A stretch of 22,019 bases of DNA. It comes from Larix sibirica (lineage: Eukaryota; Streptophyta; Pinopsida; Pinales; Pinaceae). Below the pieces are notes generated by a model. It was not told the origin of the DNA and did no database searches. It saw nothing but the letters and a program-made list of their open reading frames with translations. Shown here in pieces: positions 1 to 9,380 of this stretch; within the stretch, counting starts at the first letter, position 1; each line of letters starts with the position of its first letter. Location: positions 19,393-41,411 of the forward strand of contig NWUY0300024768.1 of NCBI GenBank assembly GCA_004151065.3. Reading direction: 5' to 3'. A program made the translations under genes and the position numbers.

Positions 1-1021
1 TAGTTTATCATGTACAACATATTATGGGCTTTTGATATAACATTTACACCAGGGCATACATTTCGGATGCACTCTATTTTCCACATTTCAACTCAGGATG
101 CTTTTGGTGCCGCTGCAAACATGTTGACATTTATTAACCTTCACTAATAATATTAGACAAATCTCTCTCACAGGATAAGCGAGTCTGCATAAGTCACACA
201 CTTTTAGCCTTAATATACTGAAAGGAAGTGGTTAACAACTCAGCATTATCTCATTGACATCCACAATGAAAATATTATGGATATTCGCTGGCCAATTTGG
301 TTGAGATTGATTTGGCACATGAGTTGCCAGAATAGAAGGAACATTTGATGCAACACAGGAGTCATGCGACTTCTTTGGATTCCATCGACACTAATCCCAA
401 TGGCGGCTCCACTTTTATTGAAAGAAATGGAAATTGGAATATAACTTCTTTTTTAGTTGTTTCTTTCGACTGCTCATGGCATAGGTTGACCGGAGGGTTA
501 TGCTGAAACTGCGATTCCCTTGTCTTCAGTCTTGACCACGACAGTTCCCTCTGGAATGCCCACGCGTAGTGCACGATTTGTGGGTTATTTCCACATGGCA
601 TTTGTCTTTGTGTAAGGCTCAGTTCTTTCAGAACTTCGGCTTGATATGAGGTTACCCGCAGGCTCGAGTGGAATGGCTTTGCGAACGTTGGTCTCACGCT
701 CGATTTCGAATCTGGGTGACAAGTTTCTCTCGGGACGTTTCCAAGAAATACAATCTGTGGGTTCTGCAGGGCATTATGTGATTGGAATTCTCCTATTCCA
801 TGTTATCCATTTTTAGACAGAGTATGGGATCACTTTGTAGCAAGCAAAATCCTNGCCATCATGTCCTTGGTTATTCCTTTGTCATTACTGAACTCCTTTG
901 ACATCAATGACAATCATGCTCAACATCTATCTCTAGTGGTGGACCAACTAGCTGATGTATATTAGAGATATATTATGGTTGTGTTATTATCCTTCATTAA
1001 TTATGTGTTTTTCATATCATG
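1..1021. other. No recognisable gene; non-coding or highly decayed
   Basis: I see no gene here that I can support. The minus strand is open for 111 codons at 697-362, but its protein resembles nothing I know and shows no domain. The plus strand near 790-960 has a short coding-like stretch (it contains FDINDNHAQHLSLVVDQL) broken by stops and frame changes on either side, so it may be the decayed tail of an unknown gene or transposon. There is one N at 854. No promoter, tRNA or repeat structure stands out. Confidence 0.4.
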
Positions 1022-1178
1022 TTGATGTTGTTGTATTTACGTTGATATCGTTTATGTATATTTATGTCTTTTCATGTCATGCTGATGTTGCTTGATTTAT
1101 AAAATGTATCGTGTGTCAATGATCTAAATTAGAGATTTAATATAATGCTTAATTCTAATTAAAATAATTTAATGTCAT
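1022..1178. repeat. Left copy of a direct repeat pair flanking a GC-richer island
   Basis: This stretch aligns in direct orientation with 2765-2923, about 1744 bp away. Both copies start near TTGATGTTG and end in AATTTAATGTCAT. The best-preserved part, ATGATCTAAATTAGAGAT, is identical. By eye the identity is roughly 80 percent with few indels. The copies could be the diverged LTRs of a small non-autonomous retroelement (TRIM-like) or a duplicated piece of host DNA. I see no clear primer-binding site after the left copy or polypurine tract before the right copy, so the LTR reading is only a possibility. Confidence 0.6.
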
Positions 1179-1475
1179 ATTTTTATGATAGTAATTTAAT
1201 GTTATTATGTAACGTTTTATAACCAATTTAATGGTTTAACAACGGTATTAGTTAAAAGTATGTTAATATTTAAGTGTAATACATTAAGAGTATGTATTTG
1301 AGATCATTAACAAACTTGGATTTCTTCTATTTTTATAGAGGATAAATTTACCTTGCTTTGAACTTAACTTTATCTATGTGTGACTTCAATAAAATGATAA
1401 TACTCTTATTTTATTTTTTTATCAGTTAGATATAGATCCTTATATTATCATCGTAAAAATATACAGAGTGCGACT

Positions 1476-1571
1476 AGGCCCTCTCGTGACCGAGAAAACA
1501 GACCTCAGAAAAAGTATGTAACCAGGCCCTCTCGTGAACGAGAAAATGGACCTCAAAATATTGTATGTATC
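1476..1571. repeat. Two-copy 48-bp tandem repeat
   Basis: Two units of 48 bp lie head to tail at 1476-1523 and 1524-1571. Each starts AGGCCCTCTCGTGA and contains CGAGAAAA followed by GACCTCA. The second unit differs by a handful of substitutions. The pair lies just outside the 3' end of the minus-strand reading frame at 2206-1703, inside the repeat-bracketed interval. Confidence 0.75.
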
Positions 1572-1702
1572 TAGAGTTGCTAACAGTCTAAGTAAAGTTG
1601 AGTTTGCATAAACAGAAATTGAAACATTGCAGTGTTACTGAAACAGAAAACGGGCTCGTGAGACAAAACCAAAAACTAAATAGAGCCAAGGGATAGAAAA
1701 AA

Positions 1703-2206
1703 CTAAATACTGGTGTGGTCCAACTGCTCCTCTTGAATGGGCTGGGTGGTTGGATCCTTAGCGAGCGTGATTCCAAACCGATGAACAAATTGCTGTTGAT
1801 TGTACAGGATTTGTTTCTGAAAATCCATCATCTCATCCAATTGCATGAGAATTTCCGCTTGGGATTCATTCCGGTCTGTGAGTGCTTTTCCTAGCACTAG
1901 CTTCTACATCCAGAGTGCATCCAAAGTCTTCTGATACAAGGTTTTGCGGCCCCTAGTGCTACAAGGATCCAGGACGAGGGATTCAAAATCATTACGAATG
2001 TCCTCATCCGTGGATAACCTGCGTGACACACAAGCGTCCTCTTCCGCGTCCAGGATTTGCGTTTGGCCCCCCATAGGTATATCCTTCTTGAAGCGTCGGG
2101 ATTTGTCAATAACACCACGCATTACACACAGAGGGGGCAAGGAGGAGGAGCTGCCATGCTGGGTGTAATTGCCATGCGGCGGCGAGCTGCGGGTGCGGGG
2201 AGGCAT
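1703..2206 (-). pseudogene. Unidentified reading frame with one internal TAG
   Basis: The first ATG of this charged segment is at 2206 and opens MPPRTRSSPPHG. One frame runs to 1703 (168 codons with stops), broken only by TAG at 1906-1904. Before the stop the protein is basic and then acidic; after it comes a hydrophilic, Gln/Met-rich helix-prone stretch (ESQAEILMQLDEMMDFQ) that could form a coiled coil. Upstream of 2206 the frame stays open to about 2575, but that part is hydrophobic and may be untranslated. The stop could be a decayed CAG, as often seen in methylated, silenced repeats. I do not recognise the family. A gag-like protein of a small retroelement is possible, because the region is bracketed by direct repeats. 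No conserved motif or zinc knuckle is visible. Confidence 0.35.
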
Positions 2207-2764
2207 GGTTACAGGGAGTAAAGGACTGATAGCAGCAAGAACCAGGAGGGTAAATGAGCCCAAACCAGAGCCTGAGATAACCAAAAAATGCCGGAGCCAG
2301 AGATAATTAGGGCGCTTTAAAGCCTGAAGCCAAGCCTTCTCCTTGAAGACCAAAATTCGAATGAAGAGCCGTGGAGTTGGGAAATCATTGCTGAAGCAGG
2401 TAATGAAGGTGAGGTGACAGGGATTATCCCATAAATTAATGGTCGCCATAATGGTAAGATCATAGAGCCGAGCGGGAGGGGCCGAGGGGACGTCGCACAT
2501 GTAGGAAGGATGATTGAAGGGCCAGGAGGAGAGGCTCCGGACGTAGGGACATGCAGAGATATTAAGGAAGAGCATGGGGCACGTGGCAGTTGGAGGTGGT
2601 CACGTGGCCGGCCTCGGGATCCGGGAGGGAGGGCAGGTGGCCAGGGCAGCTAGACTCGTAATGGGGTTGGTAGCCGGGCAGCCCAGGGCCAATTCATCCA
2701 TGATCACCCGTGGTGGGGGGGATAACACTCTTAGTTTTAAACTTAAATATTTGTAACTTTAAAC

Positions 2765-2923
2765 TTGATGTTGATGTATATCATGTTGATATCATTCATG
2801 TATATTTGTATTCATTTTCATATGACATTAATGTTGTTTAATTATAAACTATATTGTGTGTTAATGATCTAAATTAGAGATGCAATATAATGCTTGACTC
2901 TTGTTAAAATAATTTAATGTCAT
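2765..2923. repeat. Right copy of the direct repeat pair
   Basis: This is the partner of 1022-1178 in the same orientation. It keeps GTTGATATC, the ATGATCTAAATTAGAGAT core and the AAAATAATTTAATGTCAT end. The sequence beyond the two copies is unrelated, which sets the right boundary near 2923. Confidence 0.6.
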
Positions 2924-3300
2924 TGTATTAAGTGGTGGAATTGAGTAATGGAACCTCCAATTTCAGTAGCCAAACTTGGTTAGTAACTACAGGTGAAGGA
3001 ATATGTACCAACTAAACAAATAGGAAAGTGGAAAAATCCCATATATTCTATAAGAGATTTTGTGTCAAAAAAAATATATGTTAAGAATTCGACACTTAAT
3101 TTTCAACTCGAGACTCGTAAGCTTCGAGGTGCCAACACTTTATGTGCAGTATTGAAGGCTAACCTAATCTAACCTAACCTAGCATAATGCTAACAAACAT
3201 ACTTGAATTGTAAAAACAAACTATGAACTACCAAATAAATTTTACATTCCTATTTCAAATTACAAAGTGTGCTAGTTTACAAACTAATTACTAATTAAAA

Positions 3301-3660
3301 ACTAATTGCAATTTATAAATTAATTTTAAAGACCAACTACAAATTACAATTTTCAAACTAATTACAAATTCAAACTAATTTCAAATAACAACTATAAACT
3401 AATTACAATTTACAAACTAAATAAAATAACTCTAAAATTTTTTAACCTAAAAATTTACAAAAATGACCATAATTCCCTATCTAATTAACAATTAAAAAAC
3501 CTATACTTTATAAACTTGATTAAACATCTAACACAACTAAACCTTATTAAACATCTAAACTTTTTTTAAAACTTAAAAATAAATCCCTACCAAATTAACA
3601 TTACCAAATAAATTACCTACTTTATTAATCAAAAGCACCAAATTCAAAACAAAACTAAGC
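3301..3660. repeat. G-depleted degenerate A/C/T block
   Basis: Counting directly gives six G residues in 360 bases on the plus strand, including two 60-base lines with none (3361-3420 and 3541-3600). Words such as CAAACTAATT and ACAAATTACAA recur at irregular spacing. This looks like an old, mutated simple-sequence or minisatellite array. I could not fix a period. Confidence 0.55.
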
Positions 3661-5194
3661 AATCTTCAAAAGGCAAGGTACCTATGTCATTTCAAAATCA
3701 TATTACAAATTAAAATTTAAATCAAAGATTTTTTTTTAAACTATATCAAAATGAAAATACACTAAAAAAATAAAAATTAAATAACAATCCTAAAACAATT
3801 TCCTAATTAAACATTCCCAAGCTTAAAACTCCATCTTTAAATTAAAAACTCCATGTCTGCATTTTAAGATGATGACATATCAAGTAAGTCAACGTATATG
3901 TGCATGAAGCTTTTCACCATAATTTTTACATGATTATTGGTACATAAGGCTTCACAAATACATTCAAACGTGTGGTTAATGCATACACACAAAGTATCAA
4001 ATGGAGCATTAGATGAATTAATGCATACAGACATAGCATCAAGTGAATCGATGGCTTGGACAATGGAGCAAGAGTCGTAGTGAGGACGACGTCAAATTCT
4101 AAGTTAAAAAAAACCTAATTCTGAAGCAATCTTGATTTCCAAAATTATAAAAAATAATTTGCAACAATGTTTCTATTCAAATAAACAGGGCATTCAATCT
4201 AGCTGCTGTGCTAAACAATGGTGAGAAACGATGAATACAAATATGCTAAACAAACTCAGTATCGGAATGAGGGTCGAAATGAGGAACTCGATATCAAAAT
4301 AAGTGTTGGAATACAAGCCCAAGATCAAGAATTCCACAATCATTATGAATAATACATTAGAAATTGATAAATTAAATGTCTTTTAACTTTATTGGTTTTT
4401 AATTGATAAATTAAAGTGAAAGACAATCTTTTGAATGATAAATATATCAAATTATGATGAATTATGCTTCCCAGATAATATAGATAATATAATATAATAG
4501 GGAACATAGCAATTTCGGGAGCCCATCATTTTGTATAATATTGAAAACAAACTTAACTTTATGATTTTCAAGCACATAATGGTGATTACGATCACCATAC
4601 AATTTAGGGTAATAACTTTCATGTCAAAGTTATAATATAAAGTATTTTATGTCAATAGAAATTATTCACAAGCTCCCATATGAAAACATGATATAATGAT
4701 GGAAATGCAACTTATATTTTACAAGATTCTTCATATTTAGTTAGGATTTCATATGATATTATTACTTTTAGAAGTCAATTGTTGTGCGACTCAAATGATA
4801 TGCAATTTGGTTTACAAGCAACTATTACAAATATTGTACATACTATGTTAATTTAACAAAATTTTAGATCTAAAAATATGTTTGATTGTTTCTTTAGATA
4901 GAATACATGCTATTACTTAACTCATTTACTGTAAGTCAAAATAACTATTATACTCCACATAACTAATATCATATTTAAAGTAAAGAACATATATGAATCA
5001 CCTAAAATTATTCCACTCATAAAAACACAATCCACTGATGTTGGTATACCCCGAAACATCCTTAATACAAAATATACAAGCAACAAACTAAATAGGGATT
5101 TGATTTAATGCGTTAAATAGTAGAACTTAGTTATGATATTGATTTAAATTGGTTTGGATTTACAAAATTTGCTAAGGTTTTATTATAGTAGTAA

Positions 5195-5475
5195 AAGGAC
5201 TTAGGGGTTATTCGGACTAGAGATTATAAAAGGCCATGAATAGTTTACGTGTTATAATCTATAGATATCAAGAGTTACAAGACATATTGAGTAGGTTAAG
5301 GGATATAGGAACTATGAGTTAAGGGTTATAACCTTATAGAGATTAGGTGTTATAAGGAATAGGAAAAGGGAATGGCGAAGGGTAATAGGAGTTTTAGTGA
5401 TAAGGAGTAATAAGGGGTACATAGATAATGAGATTTTGAGTTGTAAGTATTAGAAAGTATATGGGTTAAGGTAAT
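5195..5475. repeat. G/A-rich degenerate repeat block
   Basis: Short related words (TTAGGGGTTAT, AAGGGTTATAA, GTGTTATAA, AAGGGGTACAT, GGGTTAAGG) recur through this interval, with C rare on the plus strand. It reads like a decayed minisatellite with the opposite strand bias to 3301-3660. No protein or RNA feature is seen. Confidence 0.35.
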
Positions 5476-5553
5476 TAATATTAAAATTCTAATTGTTAAT
5501 CGAAACTAAATTCTGAATAAACAAAATAAAATAATAAAATAAGTACAGTTAAT

Positions 5554-6606
5554 TTACAAATTCATGTTTATGGCAAAAATATTTTTTGAGGATAACACAA
5601 GTAGTTTTTGTAACCCAAATTATAAATCTAATTTCATAATACTCAATAAGAAGAGGAAGATGACGTACCTGTTAGAACTCGTACTTACAGATATACCATA
5701 GGGGCTGTTAGGAACATGCCGACAACTGAAAAACCACATTTTGGGGACCGCTCTCCTCTCAACCAACCTCTCAGTCATAGACTGAGACCCTCGAGCCATC
5801 AATCAGCAATACCAAGCTAGCCAATCATCACAATCAGAATCCTATTCTACTCTCAACCTCCAAACCTCCACCTCCATAGAACCCCTTATCCCGACCAAAC
5901 ATACCCAAGCAAAAGCATAAAAACCAAGAAGACCCCTAAATCAACATCCAATTCCCCTATTTATGCATAATTCCAATTTTATTTTTATAAAAAAAATTAT
6001 GCATGAGGGCCACATGGCCTCCATGCACATTACTTTATTTAATCAATTTAATTAACTTTACCCTAGATTAGTAGCTAATTAAATTTATTAATATTTCTCA
6101 TTTAAAAAAAAAAATTTCCCATTTTATTACTACTTTATTAGTATTTTATGAGGGATTAATAATTATAATTCCCTAATTAATTTTAGGGTGTTACATTTTG
6201 CATCATAAAAGTACATATTTACTCTCTTAGAATCTGGATAGAGTGTCTCAATGATCTTTGTATGCAAGGACAACATTGTCAACAAACAACTTAAAATATC
6301 CTTGAAAGAAAAATTGTCGAAGCTTAGCATTGTTTCATTGATGTCATCTTGATACTCGTCATAAGAAATGTTTGCAAATTTTGGAAAAACTTGTTGTAGC
6401 AATGGATTGCGAAGTGTGCAATCTATCTTCCTTTTATCTTTTTCAAGTGTACATTGTAAACTATGGTCATAGAAGGATGGCTTGTTTTCTTGACATTGGA
6501 TGCATTGAGCAAGATGATCTAGTAGCAAGAATGAAAGTGGCAGAAGATGCTTGCAACCACTGCAAAAAGGTTCAAATGGTGGCAGGAAAATCTTCTTTGC
6601 TTTCAA
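5554..6606 (-). pseudogene. Last exon of an unidentified zinc-finger/OB-fold gene, split by a solo LTR
   Basis: From about 6606 to 6196 the minus strand encodes an uninterrupted, coding-like stretch with paired cysteines early on (CSGC, then CIQC about 19 residues later), compatible with a C-x2-C...C-x2-C zinc ribbon, followed by a Cys-, Leu- and Phe-rich region ending YFYDAK. At 6195 the sequence changes to an LTR. After skipping the LTR and one copy of the 4-bp target duplication, the same frame continues at 5608 for about 17 codons (LLVLSSKNIFAINMNL) to TAA at 5556-5554. The clean continuation suggests this was the true C-terminus. Where the exon starts upstream of 6606 is unclear; a frame change near 6607-6625 hides it. 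The order of an OB-like exon (7565-7142) followed by a zinc-ribbon exon resembles RPA1-like or other multi-OB single-stranded-DNA-binding proteins, but I cannot name the gene. Confidence 0.45.
5609..6195 (-). mobile_element. Solo LTR of an LTR retrotransposon
   Basis: Read on the minus strand, the element starts TGTAACACCC at 6195, a start common among plant LTRs, and ends GTTACA at 5609. This gives the TG...CA ends and a perfect 6-bp terminal inverted repeat TGTAAC/GTTACA. It is flanked by TTTT on both sides (plus strand 5605-5608 and 6196-6199), a 4-bp target duplication; the fifth base does not match. Inside, TATA-like elements lie at 5982-5994 (TATAAAAA) and 5954-5966 (CATAAATAGGGG), both on the minus strand, as expected for an LTR promoter. 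No internal retroelement sequence or second LTR adjoins it, so it is most simply a solo LTR left by LTR-LTR recombination. It lies within the last exon of the decayed gene at 5554-8781. Confidence 0.7.
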
Positions 6607-7141
6607 TTTCCATTAACATGTAGACACATAGAATCTGTGTTATTGATATAGCTAAAAAATCTTGTTGAAACCCATTGTAAAAAATAAGTTTCATAATGAA
6701 TATAGAACAATGACAATAGAAATAAATTTTACCTATATGATGTCAACAATAAATGACTACAAATTCTTTTTTGTTGCATTGTCGTTCAATTCTTCAATGA
6801 AGTGATTGTCCTGTGCACAAAGTTTTTGCTCCTTTGGGACCATTTCTGACAATGTTCTTGACTAAGTAAATTGAAGTCTTGCTACAAGCTAATTGTTCTT
6901 GTATGCAACAATATAAATCATTGTATGAGGGGTTTAGTTGTAGCTAAAAATTAACATAAACAATTATTGTTAGTTAAACTAAAAAATGACACATTTGTAA
7001 GTAAAAATATATTAGATATGATTTAAGGCAGCAAGTAGTTACTATTGCATTTGTTTCTTTTGTATTTCCATCGTTTAGAAATAACTCATATTGGTTGTTT
7101 TTCTTTATGAGAAGAGGTGACAATTGCACCAATGGATCCCA

Positions 7142-7565
7142 CTAGATAGGTTGCATCAGATACAAGTAGGCCAAATATAATGATATCTGGCTTGAGACAA
7201 AGAGTTGTGCAAACCTTGCCAATTTTTTGTACTCTACTAGTGTTGTTGAGAATAATACAATACTCAACATCACCTCTTTCAAATGAAGTTTTTTGTCGAA
7301 GCCCAAAGTTTCCATGTGGACACTTGTGCCACGTCTGAACAAAGAGGCAAATTGTTGTATGAAATTGTTGCTTATATTTACTATTAGTGTAAGTTGTCCA
7401 TGTTTGTCAACCAGATCGACATGAACAAGTTCTATTTTGCTCCAAGAGTCTGTATTTTTGTCGTAGACAGGTCCATATGAAACAAGTACATCACCTTCAA
7501 AAAAAAATCTTGGTTTGTGCATTCAAAGTTGCACAATTGACAATGTTGTTTAAATGTGTTTGGAG
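7142..7565 (-). pseudogene. OB-fold-like exon of the unidentified gene
   Basis: An acceptor (TATTTCAG) ends at 7566, and the exon opens at 7565 with a Cys-rich stretch containing CQLC and FEC. It then shifts frame at a nine-T run (plus-strand A-run 7499-7507). The following frame reads FFFEGDVLVSYGPVYDKN and then KIELVHVDLVDKHGQLTLIV, an alternating hydrophobic pattern with D-x-x-G that looks like OB-fold strands, followed by a phase-shifted hydrophobic helix. The true 3' end is uncertain: a GTGATG donor after HLKE near 7280 is possible, and the open frame runs to 7142. The single-base slip in a homopolymer could be a real mutation or a sequencing error. This is a fragment of the same minus-strand gene as 5554-6606 and 8449-8781. 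Family-level call only. Confidence 0.4.
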
Positions 7566-7732
7566 CTGAAATAATAGAAACAAATTGATAAGTATAGATG
7601 CAAAGTACATAAAAAACATGTTGGATATTGCAAGGAAAAAAAGAAACATAGAATCTAAATATTTGAGCTAACTGTGAATCACAAAAAAGAAACATAGAAT
7701 CTAAATATTTGAGCTAACTGTGAATCACTTAC
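7566..7732 (-). other. Probable 167-bp intron with an internal 46-bp duplication
   Basis: On the minus strand a consensus donor, CTACAG followed by GTAAGTGATTC, lies at 7732 and a consensus acceptor, TATTTCAG, ends at 7566. Between them a 42-bp segment is present twice (7641-7682 and 7687-7728, unit 46 bp), the upstream copy touching the donor. The upstream exon is not clear. Coding-like sequence lies at about 8040-7840 (it contains CILCQKG) but is broken by stops and frame changes. Confidence 0.45.
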
Positions 7733-8448
7733 CTGTAGACTTGTGAAATTTAAAATCACAAGTTAGAATGAAAACTAAAAGCACATATTAACTACAATGA
7801 AAGTAAAATAAATAAATGAAAAAACTTAACTTCTTGATGAATTATATACTCCGTTTCAGTGGCGTTAAATATGAGATCCACATGAGCAAGAGGTTGTTGC
7901 AAAGACCCTTTTGGCACAAAATGCACATAGTTTCTCTATATGAAATCTTCTTGAGCATTATTACAAATAATGTTACGGAATCTATAAGATTACTAGAAGG
8001 TGTCAAATTAGTTGTAAAGTTAAAGACCTACAATACACATATTAAAGAAGACTACAAAAGTATGATAGATGGTTTTATATGCAGTTAGATGGGAAGGATA
8101 GAAGCGAAACACTGGAAGCAATTGTGGAGGACATTACATATTTATTCGTTTTAACATATCTAGTAACAATGTTGCAAATTTGTGGCAAATGTTGACATTA
8201 AATTATGAGGAAATCATGAGATATAAATGTGGGTTATCTGGATACATGGCGAATATATGTGCTTATATTCATATGAATTTTGAAGTTCAATTTTTTTTAA
8301 ACTTTTGCAATGCTCATTGGAATATGTGATGAAATTCTCTATAGCAACAGTTATAGCAACAGTTTGAAAATTTTAAATTGAGTCTTAGCCTAGGTAATAA
8401 GAATTTACTGTTGAAAGTTTAGTTTCATGTTTCATTTGGTAGATCGTG

Positions 8449-8781
8449 TCAGGTTATAGTACTCTTGGACAATAATTTTTCCAAATTGAAAATGTGTAAA
8501 GGTTGTAATTGATCAAATAATCTATAGCAATTGTTAATAAGGTCTTTGTTATAGCGCAAATTGGCACTTCCTTGTTTATGACGACAGTATCCCACGACAA
8601 CACCTAAGTCTCCATGTTCGATCACAATCAAAATCTTATCCCCAGTGAAGTTGTTAGTTCTGCTGTGGGAAAAAACTTCCCAATGACTAGGGCAGGTCAC
8701 CAACATACTAGGATACGTGAAATTTGATCTTAGGGTTATTTCTACATGTTGATTGGACTTATACAAGCATACATTCACCAC
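8449..8781 (-). pseudogene. Upstream exon fragment of the unidentified minus-strand gene
   Basis: The minus strand is open for 110 codons with coding-like composition, containing VTCPSHWEVFSHSRTN and IEHGDLGVVVGYCRHKQG. It lies on the same strand and upstream of the OB-fold-like and zinc-ribbon-like exons, so I infer that it belongs to the same former gene. I do not recognise a domain. The initiator at 8781 is not an ATG, so this is likely an internal exon, and the frame ends at a stop after a low-complexity tail. Stops and frame changes at 7850-8440 separate it from the next recognisable exon. Confidence 0.3.
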
Positions 8782-9144
8782 TCTTCGGGGCTAATCAACA
8801 AGCAAGCATAAATAGAAAGAGATGTAAGGAGAAAGGAGGAACCTTTTTCCAATGGTTGATCCTTGCTACTCCTAATTTGCTCCTTAGATCTACTCCTATG
8901 CAACAATCTAACACCTACAAAGACACCAAATACCCTACTCATAAGCTTTTGACCTTAATGAAATACTTAAATAATACAAGAACACATATGAGATATTAGT
9001 TTAGCTTTGGCACTATTCTTGCAAATTATAAGCAACTTTCAAATAGTCAATGGTTGAACACATTACACTAGTATATGAGGGAGGGAAATATAGAAAATCT
9101 CCATTAATGCAATGAAATGATACAATCAATTAACTTCAATGTTG

Positions 9145-9285
9145 TTCCTTTTTCAGTTCATCAAATTATCCCCTTTAACATGATCATCCATATGAATTAG
9201 TTCCTTTTTCAATGCAGTGGGGCGGGAATTAATTCCTTTTTCAATGCATCAAATTATCCCCTTTAACATGATCATCCATATGAAT
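9145..9285. repeat. 88-bp tandem duplication within the RNase H part of the gypsy remnant
   Basis: A 39-bp segment starting CATCAAATTATCCCC is identical at 9159-9197 and 9247-9285, and the preceding TTCCTTTTTCA is also repeated at the same 88-bp offset (9145 and 9233). A third TTCCTTTTTCAATGCA occurs at 9201. The duplication falls just after the RT/RNase H junction and further scrambles the frame. Confidence 0.75.
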
Positions 9286-9380
9286 GGGACCCATTTCCTT
9301 AGAAGGCTCATGAAACCCTTCGTGATCTCATCATAGTTAGCGATAAATCGTTGCAAGAAATTAGCCTTCCCCTGGAAGCT

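Larger units (their letters stand above)
2924..5553. other. AT-rich non-coding stretch with degenerate low-complexity blocks
   Basis: No reading frame longer than a few dozen codons with any recognisable content is present on either strand. Two compositional blocks stand out: 3301-3660 is almost devoid of G on the plus strand (6 G in 360 bp, with recurring AAACTAATTACAAATT-like words), and about 5195-5475 is G/A-rich with recurring GGGTTAT, AAGGGTTATA and AATAAGGGG words. The rest (3660-5190) is AT-rich DNA with no feature I can name. It may be decayed transposon sequence. Confidence 0.5.

Noticed and set aside
362-697. 111-codon minus-strand frame
   Set aside because: It has no recognisable domain, no coding neighbours and stops close by in related frames, so it is not called as a gene.
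1944-2168. Plus-strand 74-codon frame and others in the GC-richer island
   Set aside because: They overlap the longer minus-strand frame and look like GC-driven chance openings.
3159-3182. Telomere-like CTAACCTAATCTAACC stretch
   Set aside because: Plant telomere repeats are CCCTAAA; this run is short, irregular and lies in AT-rich low-complexity DNA.
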